Source: CAWBRT01 sp963832785
Lineage (GTDB): Bacteria; Acidobacteriota; Terriglobia; Terriglobales; Acidobacteriaceae
NCBI GenBank assembly: GCA_963832785.1
Contig: CAWHVF010000005.1
Location: 1,116,001 to 1,180,000, forward strand
Length of the DNA: 64,000 nt
Reading direction: 5' to 3'
Shown here: positions 1 to 8,328 of the stretch, piece by piece
How positions within the stretch are numbered: position 1 is the stretch's first letter
How the letters are laid out: each line of letters opens with the position of its first letter
Position numbers and translations under genes: made by a program
Notes under the pieces: model-generated
What the model saw: the letters and a program-made list of their open reading frames with translations, nothing else
Database searches by the model: none
What the model was told of the DNA's origin: nothing

Positions 1-274
1 CCCGCTTCATGGGCGGCAGAATCTCTATGAACTCGCCCAGTTGGTCGGCCACAATCGCCCATCCCTCGCGGATGTGCCGGTTGAGCGAAAGCGCCTTGTA
101 TTGCGTCAGGATATAGACCTGCCGCAGGTCGGAATTGATGCAGTTGGAAAGGGTTACGTCGATGATGCGGTAAATGCCGCCGAAGGTCACCGCCGGTTTG
201 GCGCGGTCGCGAGTGAGCGGATAAAGACGCTCGCCGGCTCCTCCCGCCAGCAGAACTCCAAGGGTGTCTTTCAT
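1..274 (-). CDS. glgC: Glucose-1-phosphate adenylyltransferase, N-terminal part (cut by window edge)
   Basis: The minus strand reads from an ATG at 274 to the window edge, giving about 91 residues. The start holds the nucleotidyltransferase signature LLAGGAGERLYPLTRDRAKP. This is followed by the GlgC-type YRIIDVTLSNCINSDLRQVY and LTQYKALSLNRHI blocks, which separate it from RmlA and GalU. The enzyme makes ADP-glucose from glucose-1-phosphate and ATP for glycogen synthesis in the cytoplasm. The catalytic and C-terminal beta-helix parts lie outside the window. The gene is oriented away from the rest of the window, so its operon cannot be seen. Confidence 0.93.
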   Translation of the reverse strand, partial: MKDTLGVLLAGGAGERLYPLTRDRAKPAVTFGGIYRIIDVTLSNCINSDLRQVYILTQYKALSLNRHIREGWAIVADQLGEFIEILPPMKR

Positions 275-452
275 CTCGTGTGCCAGCTACTCAGTTGTGT
301 GCTGCGTGGCCCGGGAACAAAGCATCGTACCACAGCCTGATTAAGAAGCAGAGAGCTTCTCCCCCACAGCGGCAGGCGAAGCTCCCTGAACTGTCGAATC
401 TGCTTTAGGCCGCCGGGCCGACCTCTCACCCGGAGAGCGGACGGGGTTCCGC

Positions 453-752
453 TCAGGCGGCCGTGTCGTTGGCGTCGATGCTAATGCGCAGCGATTTCAG
501 GAATTTCAGGTCCTGGGCACTGACCTTGAAATCGGGCTCCGACTTCCTCAGGTTCAGAGAAGAGGATTCCGCCGCTTCCTCCTCTTCCCGCTTGTTGAAG
601 CCTATGGTTGCTTCCAGCACGAGGAAAACGTCGTACCCGCCGGATTTTATTTTGGCAATGACTTCCGCTATCTGCTCGGAATCCGAGATGGACTCGTTAA
701 TTGCCCGCCCGAGCTCCTTCATCAGTCTTTGTAGCCGCTGGTCCACGTTCAT
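453..752 (-). CDS. Conserved hypothetical protein, about 99 aa
   Basis: This is a small acidic protein that I do not recognise as a characterised family. I chose the internal ATG at 752 because the 23 residues before it look like translated spacer. It has a helical N-terminal half (residues about 1-30), a short hydrophobic strand (YDVFLVLEATIGF), a Glu-rich linker, and a C-terminal segment ending in LKFLKSLRISIDAND. There are no Cys motifs, signal peptide or membrane segments. A longer form starting at 821 is possible. No function is proposed. Confidence 0.55.
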   Translation of the reverse strand: MNVDQRLQRLMKELGRAINESISDSEQIAEVIAKIKSGGYDVFLVLEATIGFNKREEEEAAESSSLNLRKSEPDFKVSAQDLKFLKSLRISIDANDTAA

Positions 753-947
753 CCCTGTGCCCCAATTAGTTGGATCTGGCCGAACTCCGCCGGCTTCGTA
801 CGCGCTTGCGTTTTCCTTCAATTGGATGCCGCTGGAGCCGTGGAAGTTTTAGTTCTTTACCGCTGGGGTCCTGCCGGAAACCGTGACCCTTCGCAAAAAC
901 CGTACCCTGGCCGCAAAATCAGCGGCAAGAATGGGGCACCGGCTTAG

Positions 948-1086
948 TAGTGGGTCAATTTGAATTCCGCTTAGCGATGGGTGCCCCACGTCCCGCCCTG
1001 CTTTTGGGCTGACGTGGGGCCAATTGCCCCAGGTTAGCGCCGAAAAGCACGGCGCGGAACCTGGAGCACCTTCAAATTGACCACTA
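948..1086. repeat. MITE-like palindromic element
   Basis: Left arm 948-964 and right arm 1071-1086 form a 16-of-17 inverted repeat (TTCAAATTGACC core). They enclose an inner hairpin in which GCCCCACGTC (from about 982) pairs with GACGTGGGGC (ending at 1020). The 9-mer ATCAGCGGC occurs on both sides, at 918-926 and 1086-1094, and may be a target duplication, although the left copy sits about 20 bases outside the arm. Part of the interior (CCCCAGGTTAGCGCCG, 1026-1041) recurs in inverted form at 2257-2272. It fills most of the 753-1139 gap. Confidence 0.55.
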
Positions 1087-1139
1087 TCAGCGGCTTTCGC
1101 TTCTGCCCGGACGGCGCTCCGGGCTGTTAGAATCGATAC

Positions 1140-1505
1140 ATGCCTGGAGCTCCCAACCCCGCTCGCCAAAGCTCTTTCTCCCCTGCCTCGGTTGGCAATT
1201 TCCTGGGCAGGGTGGCTGGCTCGTTCAGGAAAGGGCGCACGGGAAACCGCATCTTACAGGGTTTGGGCGCGGCCACCGATTCGTTCCTGCAGACGCTCCG
1301 CCGCGTGGGCAAGGTTCTTTGGCTGCAAATCACCGGCTGCCTGTTCCTCTGGATGGCCCTGGTAGGCGCCCTCGCCTGCTGGCACGAGTACCACGTCTAC
1401 GCCGCCGGCAAAGAGAACTTCACCCGAACGGCGTTGGCCGGCTTGTTCGCGCTGCTGTTTGGCTATTTCGGCACGAGTTCCTTCTCCCGGACGCGGAAAA
1501 ATTAG
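1140..1505 (+). CDS. Small two-TM membrane protein, unknown function
   Basis: The 121-residue protein has a basic, Ser/Arg-rich N-terminal tail of about 58 residues. Two hydrophobic segments follow: residues about 59-82 (LWLQITGCLFLWMALVGALAC) and about 96-112 (ALAGLFALLFGYFGTSSF). It ends in a basic RTRKN tail. Both termini are probably cytoplasmic. There is no enzymatic motif and I do not recognise the family. The gene stands alone between a repeat element and the OsmC gene. Base composition matches its neighbours. Confidence 0.6.
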   Translation: MPGAPNPARQSSFSPASVGNFLGRVAGSFRKGRTGNRILQGLGAATDSFLQTLRRVGKVLWLQITGCLFLWMALVGALACWHEYHVYAAGKENFTRTALAGLFALLFGYFGTSSFSRTRKN

Positions 1506-1728
1506 CGTCACGCCGCAGTACGGCGTCGCCCACACTCTCAAAGGCGGCTGATAATGACCTGCAGGGTTTTCTTCCAGCAGCTCTTCCCCGAATGCCATGG
1601 CATTGCGAAAATGTGAAACGGGCAACGTGAAACCATCCGCCTTCCCGGCGTATCATGCTTGATGGACCCGGGGCAAGCGGCTATGCTCAGTCAGCCGCGC
1701 TCCGGGCCAGGTTAGGAGAAAGGAACGT

Positions 1729-2160
1729 ATGCAGCGAATTGGCAGCGCACACTGGCAGGGCGGGCTGAAAGACGGCAAAGGCACGGTTTCAACCGCCAGC
1801 GGAGTTCTTAAGAGCACGCAGTATTCGTTCGCCACGCGTTTTGAAAACGGCATAGGAACCAATCCCGAAGAGTTGCTGGGCGCGGCCCATGCGGGCTGCT
1901 TCTCGATGGCGCTCTCGGCCCAACTCGATCAGGCGGGGATGAAGGCCCAGAGCATCGATACCCAGGCCACCGTTTCCCTGGAGAAGGTGGACGCCGGCTT
2001 CGCCATTACCGCCATCCACCTGGACCTCACGGCCAAGATTCCGGGCGCCGACAAAGCCAAGTTCGAAACCGCCGCCAACAACGCCAAGGCGGGCTGCCCG
2101 GTATCGAAGCTGTTCGCCAATAACGCCAAAATCACCCTGACCACGCACCTGGAATCGTAG
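1729..2160 (+). CDS. OsmC family peroxiredoxin
   Basis: The 143-residue protein has the full OsmC/Ohr fold length. The peroxidatic Cys57 lies in AAHAGCFSMAL, the resolving Cys123 in AKAGCPVSKLF, and Arg37 is in the expected position before the first Cys. The family reduces organic or hydrogen peroxides with dithiols in the cytoplasm. A good ribosome binding site (AGGAGAAAGGAACGT) precedes the ATG. The LLGAAHAGC context and the length fit OsmC better than Ohr. It is monocistronic as far as can be seen. Confidence 0.93.
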   Translation: MQRIGSAHWQGGLKDGKGTVSTASGVLKSTQYSFATRFENGIGTNPEELLGAAHAGCFSMALSAQLDQAGMKAQSIDTQATVSLEKVDAGFAITAIHLDLTAKIPGADKAKFETAANNAKAGCPVSKLFANNAKITLTTHLES

Positions 2161-2546
2161 CCCGCTAACAGACACGACAGGCTACGCAGGCTGCCCCCAG
2201 GGTCCGCGCCGCGCTACTCCCCAGCAAACGCAGCACCGCCGTTTGCCGGGGTAGGCCGGCGCTGACCTGGGGAGTTGTGGGCAAACCAGGCGTGCTTCGC
2301 GCGCCCGCTCAACCGAGGGCGATGCACCAGCGTTGATCCGCGATTTCCGGCAACAGTCCTGCCTGGGCGGCAAACCCTCCCGTTTCTTCTTCATCAGAGG
2401 TAAGTACATCAGTTCCGGACGGCCTCGGTTGCAACTGCGCCAGAGTCCGCGGCAGCCCGGTTCTTTTGAGGTTAAGGAACAGGGGTTAGCTAGCGATTGG
2501 GCGATACGCTAATCCTTATCCCCTGGCCCCTACGCGGCGGTGTGCG
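2161..2546. other. Intergenic region with a dispersed palindrome
   Basis: No convincing gene is visible here. At 2257-2272 the sequence CGGCGCTGACCTGGGG is the inverted, 15-of-16 counterpart of 1026-1041, so a member of the same repeat family lies in the 2180-2280 stretch. A short reading frame on the minus strand (2182-2409) has a Cys/Arg-rich product without family features, and I treat it as noise. Confidence 0.4.
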
Positions 2547-3644
2547 TTGAAGATCACCATTTTCGGCCTTACGCTTTCATCCTCCTGGGGAAACGGGCAC
2601 GCGACGCCTTATCGCGCCATTCTGCGCGCCCTGGCGCGCCAGGGGCACCGCATCAGCTTCTTCGAAAAAGATGTCGAATACTATGCGCTGCGCCGCGACT
2701 TCAGCGCCTGCGATTACTGCCAGCTTGTTTTCTACCGCGAGTGGTCCGAGATTCGCCGCCGGGCGCTGCGCGAGGCGGCCGAGTCGGACGTGGTGATGAC
2801 CGCCAGCTTCTGTCCCGAGGGGGCGCGCATTAACGACGAAGTGCTGGGCCTCAGCCGGCCGCTGCGCGTCTTCTACGATCTCGACACCCCGGTCACGCTG
2901 GCCAGGCTGCGCGCCGGCGACTTGGATTACCTGCGCGCCGCGCAGATTCCGGAGTTCGACCTGGTGCTCTCCTGGACCGGGGGGCTGGCGCTGATGGAGC
3001 TGGAGCTCGCCTGGCATGCCGCGCTGGCGCGCCCGCTGTTTGGCTGCGTCGATCCGGATGTATATCGCCGGACGGCGCCGCAGGCGCAATTCGAGTCGGC
3101 CCTGAGCTACATGGGCACCTACGCCGCCGACCGCCAGGGCAAGCTCGACGCGCTGTTTCTGGAGTGCGCGCGGCGGCGTCCCGGGCTGCGCTTTTTGCTG
3201 GCCGGCGCGCTTTATCCCTGGGAGTGGCAGTGGCCGGCGAACGTGCAGCGCTTCGATCATGTGCCTCCGGCGATGCACCCCGCGCTGTACTCTTCCTCGC
3301 GGTTGACCTTGAACCTGACGCGCGCCGAAATGGCCGCCTCCGGTTACTGTCCCTCGGGCAGGTTTTTCGAGGCGGCGGCTTGCGCCACGCCAATCGTCAG
3401 CGACTGGTTCGACGGACTCGACATGTTCTTTCGCCCGGGCGAGGAGATCGTGATCGCTTCCCACCCCGAGGACGTGTTGCAAGCGCTGTCCATGGGTGAG
3501 GGCGAGCTGCGCCGCATGAGCGAGCGGGCCCGCCAGCGCACCCTTGACGAGCATACCGGCGAACACCGCGCCCGCCAGATGCTGGCCTGCTTCGAAGAGG
3601 CGCGCTCGGCCCAGGCGGCCAAGCTGGCGTTGAAGGGAGACTGA
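2547..3644 (+). CDS. Glycosyltransferase, CgeB/GT4-like
   Basis: The 365-residue protein has a GT-B layout. The N-terminal half opens with KITIFGLTLSSSWGNGHATPY, a nucleotide-fold strand and glycine loop. The C-terminal half carries HPALYSSSRLTLNLTR, SGYCPSGRFFEAAACATPIVSDW and a DMFFRPGEEIVIA segment. This is the pattern of CgeB/Glyco_trans_1_2 proteins, where the FEAAACATP stretch binds the sugar nucleotide. The only start in frame with the conserved N-terminus is TTG at 2547, which is weak evidence for the exact start. It is followed after 59 bases by a nucleotidyltransferase, so the pair probably makes and transfers an activated sugar. The acceptor is unknown. Confidence 0.82.
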   Translation: MKITIFGLTLSSSWGNGHATPYRAILRALARQGHRISFFEKDVEYYALRRDFSACDYCQLVFYREWSEIRRRALREAAESDVVMTASFCPEGARINDEVLGLSRPLRVFYDLDTPVTLARLRAGDLDYLRAAQIPEFDLVLSWTGGLALMELELAWHAALARPLFGCVDPDVYRRTAPQAQFESALSYMGTYAADRQGKLDALFLECARRRPGLRFLLAGALYPWEWQWPANVQRFDHVPPAMHPALYSSSRLTLNLTRAEMAASGYCPSGRFFEAAACATPIVSDWFDGLDMFFRPGEEIVIASHPEDVLQALSMGEGELRRMSERARQRTLDEHTGEHRARQMLACFEEARSAQAAKLALKGD

Positions 3645-3703
3645 GAACTCCGTGCCCTCTGTGGTTACGTAGTTCGCTTCTTTGGCTTTTCAGGAGGAAG
3701 ACC

Positions 3704-4465
3704 GTGATTGGCATCATTCCCGCCGCCGGCGCCGGCCAGCGCATTCAGCCGCTGGGCTGCTCCAAGGAGCTGCTGCCGGTGGGCTCGCGCGCGGTCGACG
3801 GGGCGGAGCGGCCCAAGGCCGTCTCCGAATACCTGGTCGAGCGCATGATCGCCGCCGGCGCCACCCAGATCTGCATGGTGATCTCGGCGGAGAAGAGCGA
3901 CATCGTCAAGTACTACGCCGAGCGCGACTATGCCGCCGAGATCTTCTACGTCGTGCAGCAGCAGCCGCGCGGCCTCTGCGACGCCCTGTTCCGCGCCGAG
4001 GCTTTCGTGCGCGACAATCAGCAGGTGCTCATCGGCCTGCCGGATACCATCTGGTTTCCCGAGAACGCCTATCGTCCGGCGCTGGAGCAGGATGCGCCCG
4101 TCAACCTGGTGCTGTTCCCGGTGCTGAACCCGGCGGTCTTCGACGCCGTGGTGTGCGACGAGCACGGCTACGTGGAGCGGGTGCAGGTCAAGGTTGCCCA
4201 GCCCGACTCGCACTGGATCTGGGGAGCCGTGACCGCCAGCGGCGCGGCCTTCCGCGCCCTCAAGCGCCTGTGGGATGCGCGCCATTGCCAGGACGCCTTC
4301 CTCGGCCACCTGCTCAACGCTTATATCGCGGCCGGCAACAGCGTGCGCGCCACCTTCTCCGGCGAAGACTACATGGACGTGGGCACGCTCGACGGCTACC
4401 ACGCCGCCCAGGATTACCTGCGCGCGCGCAAGCTACGCCACAAAAATCACGTATCGGATTTTTGA
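3704..4465 (+). CDS. Sugar-nucleotide nucleotidyltransferase
   Basis: The 253-residue protein begins at GTG 3704 behind a strong AGGAGG (3692-3697). It opens with IIPAAGAGQRIQPLGCSKELLPVG, the NTP-binding loop of RmlA/GalU-type enzymes. The substrate region QQPRGLCDALFRAE and the acidic LPDTIWFP motif (metal-binding Asp) follow. The end, ATFSGEDYMDVGTLDGYHAAQDYL, resembles other NTP_transferase proteins. It should couple a sugar-1-phosphate to a nucleotide. The sugar cannot be named from sequence alone, and the protein is shorter than classical RmlA. It is co-directional with the glycosyltransferase upstream. Confidence 0.82.
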   Translation: MIGIIPAAGAGQRIQPLGCSKELLPVGSRAVDGAERPKAVSEYLVERMIAAGATQICMVISAEKSDIVKYYAERDYAAEIFYVVQQQPRGLCDALFRAEAFVRDNQQVLIGLPDTIWFPENAYRPALEQDAPVNLVLFPVLNPAVFDAVVCDEHGYVERVQVKVAQPDSHWIWGAVTASGAAFRALKRLWDARHCQDAFLGHLLNAYIAAGNSVRATFSGEDYMDVGTLDGYHAAQDYLRARKLRHKNHVSDF

Positions 4466-4579
4466 CCGCAGACGGCAACGCCGCGCCCGGCGTGGCCGGC
4501 TTGCGCCGAAGCAAGCGTTGACCGTGTCTTGTCCTTCCCTTTACAATCAGCTTGCACACGCCGTAGCCTCTTCAAAAGT

Positions 4580-4666
4580 GCCGAAGTGGCGGAATTGGCA
4601 GACGCGCATGGTTCAGGTCCATGTACCCGCAAGGGTGTGGGGGTTCGAGTCCCTTCTTCGGCACCA
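4580..4666 (+). tRNA. tRNA-Leu (CAG)
   Basis: An 87-nt cloverleaf. The acceptor arm GCCGAAG pairs with CTTCGGC, the anticodon stem CATGG/CCATG holds the loop TTCAGGT with anticodon CAG, and a long variable arm is present as in class II tRNAs. The T-loop is GGTTCGAGTCC, and the ACCA end is encoded. The next 6 kb are rich in pseudogenes and mobile elements, consistent with a tRNA acting as an island insertion point, though I found no matching attachment repeat. Confidence 0.97.
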
Positions 4667-4893
4667 AAGTTCTACAAAACGCCAATAAAATTCGGCCTGG
4701 TAGGCAACACGGACACGCTCTCCCCGCCGATGCCTGGGCTCGGCCCCTCAGACTGCGACTGCGGATCGCATCTGCTCTTTTTCAAGGAGTTTCCGGCAAA
4801 GGGATTTGCTGCGAAGTTGGGTGGCACGGTGGCGGCACCGTGCTCTTTGCTCTAAGATTCGGTTTTCCTCAATCCGCAAAGGAAGATAATAAA

Positions 4894-5115
4894 ATGAGCA
4901 ACGCTTACGTTATCTGACACCTGACAGTGAAAGATGCTGAAAAGTGGGCTGAGTATCGTAGTCGAGTTCCTGCTACTTTGGAGCCGTAGGGCGCTCAGCT
5001 TGTTTTCCTAGCAAAGAAATTGGCAGGGCTTGCAGGTGAGCATCCTCACTCTGACATTGTCGTCATCCGCTTTCTGGACAAAGAGGCTGTATGTGCTTGC
5101 TTCCATAAGACGTGA
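4894..5115 (+). pseudogene. DUF1330 domain protein, two in-frame stops
   Basis: From ATG 4894 the frame runs 74 codons to TGA 5113-5115. It reads as a DUF1330 protein (TVKDAEKWAEYRSRVPATLEP, then LAGEHPHSDIVVIRFLD), but TGA replaces a codon at 4915 and TAG another at 4987. The length and spacing are intact and no frameshift is needed, so this is recent decay by point mutation. A selenocysteine reading is unlikely because a TAG is also present and DUF1330 proteins are not known selenoproteins. Confidence 0.8.
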
Positions 5116-5213
5116 TTTCCTTCCGCTCCGCTGGTGTTAAGGCGATTTGCAGCATCTAAAAGTGACGTATGTCTCAAAGTGTTCACTGGGTGTGGTGATA
5201 TAGTGTCCACACT

Positions 5214-5423
5214 ATGTCAAGGAATTACACCTTCAACCCCTCAACACGGAGCTTCGACAGAGCGTCCGACGACCCCCGGTTATCCCCGATCCCCTCGAAG
5301 CCGGTCCGCTGCAAGTTTTGCGATGCTCAGTGTGACAACGCCGCCCAGATGCAAGACCATCTGAACCGCGAGCACCCCGGCTGGGCAAATCGCGTCTTCC
5401 GGATGCTGAAAAAGCCAGAGTAG
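5214..5423 (+). CDS. Small C2H2 zinc-finger-like protein
   Basis: The 69-residue protein has one finger: CKFCDAQCDNAAQMQDHLNREH. This gives C-x2-C, a 12-residue loop and H-x4-H, at residues about 33-54. The N-terminal part is polar and the tail is basic (RVFRMLKK). Single C2H2 fingers occur in bacterial Ros/MucR-type regulators and in short unknown proteins. This one lacks the rest of the Ros fold, so no role is assigned. No strong ribosome binding site is seen. Confidence 0.55.
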   Translation: MSRNYTFNPSTRSFDRASDDPRLSPIPSKPVRCKFCDAQCDNAAQMQDHLNREHPGWANRVFRMLKKPE

Positions 5424-5713
5424 CCGATGGAGCTATTCGTCCGTGTTTTTGCTTCCGGCACACCCTGCAAGTGCTGTCGGTGAGAGCTAAATCCCCGATA
5501 CAGAAGCAGGCACACGCCCTCACGCACAAAGCCCAGCCGTGGGGAAATCCGTATCCCTCGCGCTTACTTCACAGTCCGATCGTGGCGTTCTGTTCCTGTA
5601 CTCTCCAAAAGGATTAATGTAGGGTTAAGATCGACCACGCCTCAGGATTAAGGCTCCTTTGCTCTGAAATCATTAGGATTTCCACTTGCTACAAGCACAA
5701 TGAGTGTAGAAAG

Positions 5714-6211
5714 ATGAGTGCTGTAGGTGGCAAAGTGCGAGGGCAGAATAATACCGTGTGGAATTACCTTGGGCGGCGACCCACCTTGGTTACGATTTTT
5801 ACGGGCGCGGCCGTGGCTTTGGCCGTTCTCGGCATGGGTCTGGCCCTGGTCAAAGCGCACGGAAACGGCTGGCCGTGGTGGTTTCACGGGGTAATCATCT
5901 CTCTCGTCGCGGGTCTGTTAGCCGCATTCCTCACTAACATGCAAGTTCGCGAAATGAAACGCTACAAAGCCCGATTGCTGGCGATGGATCAGGCGAGCGA
6001 CGAAGCGTGCAATGCTCTGCAACTCCTGGCTTACCGAATGTATTTTCATCCCGAGCAGCGGGCGCGGCTAGAAGACGAGGCGCTTGAGCGCATCCGCAAC
6101 ATAATCCGGGAGACGTTGCCGAATATCATTGGAATGCCCCCTGAGACACGGCCACCGCAATTGCCTCCCAGTGCGGAGGGGAGGCAAAGTGGGCACGCCA
6201 CAGCCTCGTAA
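5714..6211 (+). CDS. Two-TM membrane protein with cytoplasmic helical tail
   Basis: The 165-residue protein has membrane segments at residues about 23-47 (PTLVTIFTGAAVALAVLGMGL) and about 57-76 (FHGVIISLVAGLLAAFLTNM). A charged helical region (about 78-140) and a Pro-rich tail follow. The tail segment ASDEACNALQLLAYRMYF with an adjacent AxLED resembles the linker near phosphoacceptor helices of histidine kinases, but no kinase domain follows. The protein could be a truncated or standalone sensor membrane module. I do not recognise the family. Confidence 0.55.
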   Translation: MSAVGGKVRGQNNTVWNYLGRRPTLVTIFTGAAVALAVLGMGLALVKAHGNGWPWWFHGVIISLVAGLLAAFLTNMQVREMKRYKARLLAMDQASDEACNALQLLAYRMYFHPEQRARLEDEALERIRNIIRETLPNIIGMPPETRPPQLPPSAEGRQSGHATAS

Positions 6212-6934
6212 CCTCGTAACTAGGACCGCTAGCGCTCCCTGGCCTGCTCACATGGCTTTCCGGCTTCGGAATATCATCACGCTGTGCGTGGCATCCCGGA
6301 AAGCGAAGGAGCGCGGAACCCGAAGAATGCGGCGTAGTGATTGCCAAGACCGCAGGTTCTAGAGTAGGTGGACCTATTCACCGGGCTATTGATTGTTGCA
6401 TATGTAATGTCCTATGGACGGCGATGATGTATCCAGCAGAAGTTGTCATGGCGAGCGCAGGCGCGGCAGCGCCGGAGCCGAGCCACCTTGTGTTTCCGGC
6501 ACCAAACACAGGGTTCCTCCACTCCGCCGCGGGTTGCGCGGCTCCGGTCGGAATGACAATTAGAGATTCTGATAGGACATTATTTTTGCAGCACTCAATA
6601 AAGTGTGTGCGTGAGAGCCCAATTTTGAGCTGCTTTGACCCCATGATATCTCGGTTTGCAAACAAGCAGATCGCAACCTGTGGGCACGAAACCTAGTTCT
6701 CAACGCACACACTAAGGCCCGGTGCTTCCACCCGGGTACAGCAACTATAAATTTGCTCTAGTTCTGCTGTTGAACACAGCACGGAAGACTTGGGCGGTAG
6801 GAAACGGCGGCCCCGCTCCCGAATTTCTTGGGGGGCGGGGCTCTCAATATTGGGCTTCAACTCGACCAGGCCGGATTGCGCTTATGCAACCTTCTGGCCA
6901 CAGGGCGAAGTGTGCATCCAAAAGCGGGCGGACA
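6212..6934. other. Gene-poor spacer with dispersed repeats
   Basis: About 720 bases without a supportable gene. Short frames exist on both strands but lack start signals and family features. The region includes a dispersed repeat at about 6445-6561. It looks like eroded intergenic DNA between the tRNA and the histidine kinase. Confidence 0.5.
6445..6561. repeat. Dispersed intergenic repeat
   Basis: The stretch reads GTCATGGCGAGCGCAGGCGC through CACTCCGCCGCGGGTTGCG to GGCTCCGGTCGGAATGACA. I recall this composition and these ends as a common intergenic repeat type in acidobacterial genomes. It spuriously encodes a short peptide on the minus strand. No second full copy is visible in this window. 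Confidence 0.35.
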
Positions 6935-7684
6935 CTAAGGCTCCGGCAGGAAGATCGCAAAGATACTGCCGCTTCGGCCCGGTTTCGTGCTGCTTCTGAC
7001 GCGAAGCGTACCACCGTGCTTTCGCACCACATCTTCAACTAGGGAAAGCCCCAAACCGCTCCCGCTGGGGCCTTTGGTGGTAAAGAAGGGCTCCAGTATT
7101 TTGTTCAGGTTCGCCGCCGCAATTCCGCAGCCGTTATCGGCAAACGTCACCCGTAATCCATGCCTCTGCCTTCCCGACCACTCGCGGGCGGTAGCTGCTC
7201 GTGCGTGTAGTTGTCCGCCTTCGGGCATGGCGTCGGCGGCGTTCAGCAAGAGGTTAGAGAACACTTGACGCAACGGACCAGCGTAAATCGGCAGATCGCC
7301 GTCACTACAGTAGCGAGTATCGACCGAGATGCCGAGTGCCTCAAGCCGTGACTTGTAGAAATCGATCACGGAGCCCACCAATTGCGGCACGTTCGCGGTC
7401 TTCGCAGTTGACGTGCCCCGAAAATCATGCAGTGCCGTATGAGCGATTTGGGAAATTCGCTGTACTTCTTCCTCGGCAAGTGCCAGGAGATGGCGGCCAT
7501 TTTCGGTGAGCGTAGACTCTGCTTTTACGAGATAGAGGATGTTGAGGAGCGAATCGAGGGGGTTATTGATCTCGTGGGCAAGTACCGCCACAAGCCTGCC
7601 CTCTTGCGCGGGCGCAGCCGAACGGCTTTGTTTTGTGCACTCCACGGGAGTTCTCAGTGGAACTTGAGCCCGCTTGCGCCTCAC
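6935..7684 (-). CDS. Histidine kinase (HisKA-HATPase), no sensor domain
   Basis: The 249-residue protein starts with the dimerisation and phosphoacceptor helix: LAHEINNPL puts the phosphorylated His at position 37. It continues with the ATPase boxes N (FSNLLLNAADAMPEGG), G1 (VTFADNGCGI), F (ILEPFFTTK) and G2 (GSGLGLSLVEDVVRKHGG). It has no membrane segment, PAS or GAF domain, so it is a short soluble kinase needing a partner for signal input. No response regulator lies next to it. The start is GTG at 7684. Two copies of a 14-bp palindrome lie 18 and 46 bases upstream and may control it. Confidence 0.9.
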   Translation of the reverse strand: MRRKRAQVPLRTPVECTKQSRSAAPAQEGRLVAVLAHEINNPLDSLLNILYLVKAESTLTENGRHLLALAEEEVQRISQIAHTALHDFRGTSTAKTANVPQLVGSVIDFYKSRLEALGISVDTRYCSDGDLPIYAGPLRQVFSNLLLNAADAMPEGGQLHARAATAREWSGRQRHGLRVTFADNGCGIAAANLNKILEPFFTTKGPSGSGLGLSLVEDVVRKHGGTLRVRSSTKPGRSGSIFAIFLPEP

Positions 7685-7701
7685 AGTTTACCACACGTTA
7701 G

Positions 7702-7743
7702 GTCTGATACCAGACATAAATGCCCAGTTGTCTGATACCAGAC
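7702..7743. promoter_or_regulatory. Tandem palindromic operator candidates
   Basis: GTCTGATACCAGAC occurs twice, at 7702-7715 and 7730-7743, 28 bp apart centre to centre. Each copy is an inverted repeat, GTCTG-ATAC-CAGAC. They lie between the divergent kinase gene (start 7684) and the broken Crp/Fnr-like gene (start 7878). This is where an autoregulated dimeric regulator would bind. A related site (GTCTGGTATCGGAC) lies at 9781. Confidence 0.6.
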
Positions 7744-7877
7744 ACAAAAATAAAACAAGCGGAGTTCCTCATAAAGCATAGAATTTAAATTACATCTCCA
7801 TACGCACGTTCGCCCGCCTTCTGAGGGCTGGTTCATTTGCGCATCCAGATGCCGGCTAGTTCGGCAAAGGAGCAGCT

Positions 7878-8328
7878 ATGAACCCGCCCGCAAAGCGCTA
7901 CAAAAATCGTGTCCTCGCAGCACTGCCCAAAGCGGAAATTGACCGCCTGAGGCCGCACCTGTCACCAGTGACCCTGAAGCTGCGAACCCAACTGCTGGAC
8001 GGCCATGCCGATCACGCCTATTTCCTGGAAGAGGGGCTGGCTTCGGTTGTTCTGACCCTTGCTAATGGAGCCACGGTCGAGGTTGGCGTGGTCGGGATTG
8101 ACGGCGTCGTCGGACTTCCCATACTTCTGGGAGCACGGACAATGCCGGGGGAAACGTTCATTCAGGTTGAGGGTTCCGGTTTTCGCATCGATGCCAACCG
8201 GTTGAAAGCTGAATTTGAACGAGACGGCCAGCTACGGAGCCATTTGCAAAAGTACTTGCTGGCCAATCTGATTCAAAGCGCCCAGAATGCCGCTTGCAAC
8301 CGACTGCACCCGATTAATGAACGTCTAG
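7878..8328 (+). pseudogene. Crp/Fnr-like regulator, 5' part, interrupted by IS5-family element
   Basis: The first 150 codons encode a cyclic-nucleotide-binding-type beta roll (LSPVTLKLRTQLL, AYFLEEGLASVVLTLANGATVEVGVVG) and the long dimerisation helix ending ...CNRLHPINERL. An AAAGGAG site precedes the ATG. The frame then enters the insertion element at 8329 and stops at once. Removing the element and one CTAG copy joins ERL to ARWIL and restores a complete gene of about 235 codons. The bases typical for cAMP contact are not obvious, so the ligand is unknown. Confidence 0.88.

Noticed and set aside
2577..3566. Long minus-strand open frame (329 codons)
   Set aside because: It lies opposite the glycosyltransferase gene; its product is Arg/Gly/Gln-rich without any family motif, as expected from antisense reading of GC-rich coding DNA.
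4894..5115. Selenocysteine reading of the in-frame TGA in the DUF1330 gene
   Set aside because: A TAG stop also occurs in frame at 4987, no SECIS-like hairpin was noticed, and the family is not known for selenocysteine. Pseudogene is simpler.
6378..6665. Minus-strand small gene
   Set aside because: The frame is produced by the dispersed intergenic repeat; similar peptides arise wherever this repeat type occurs.
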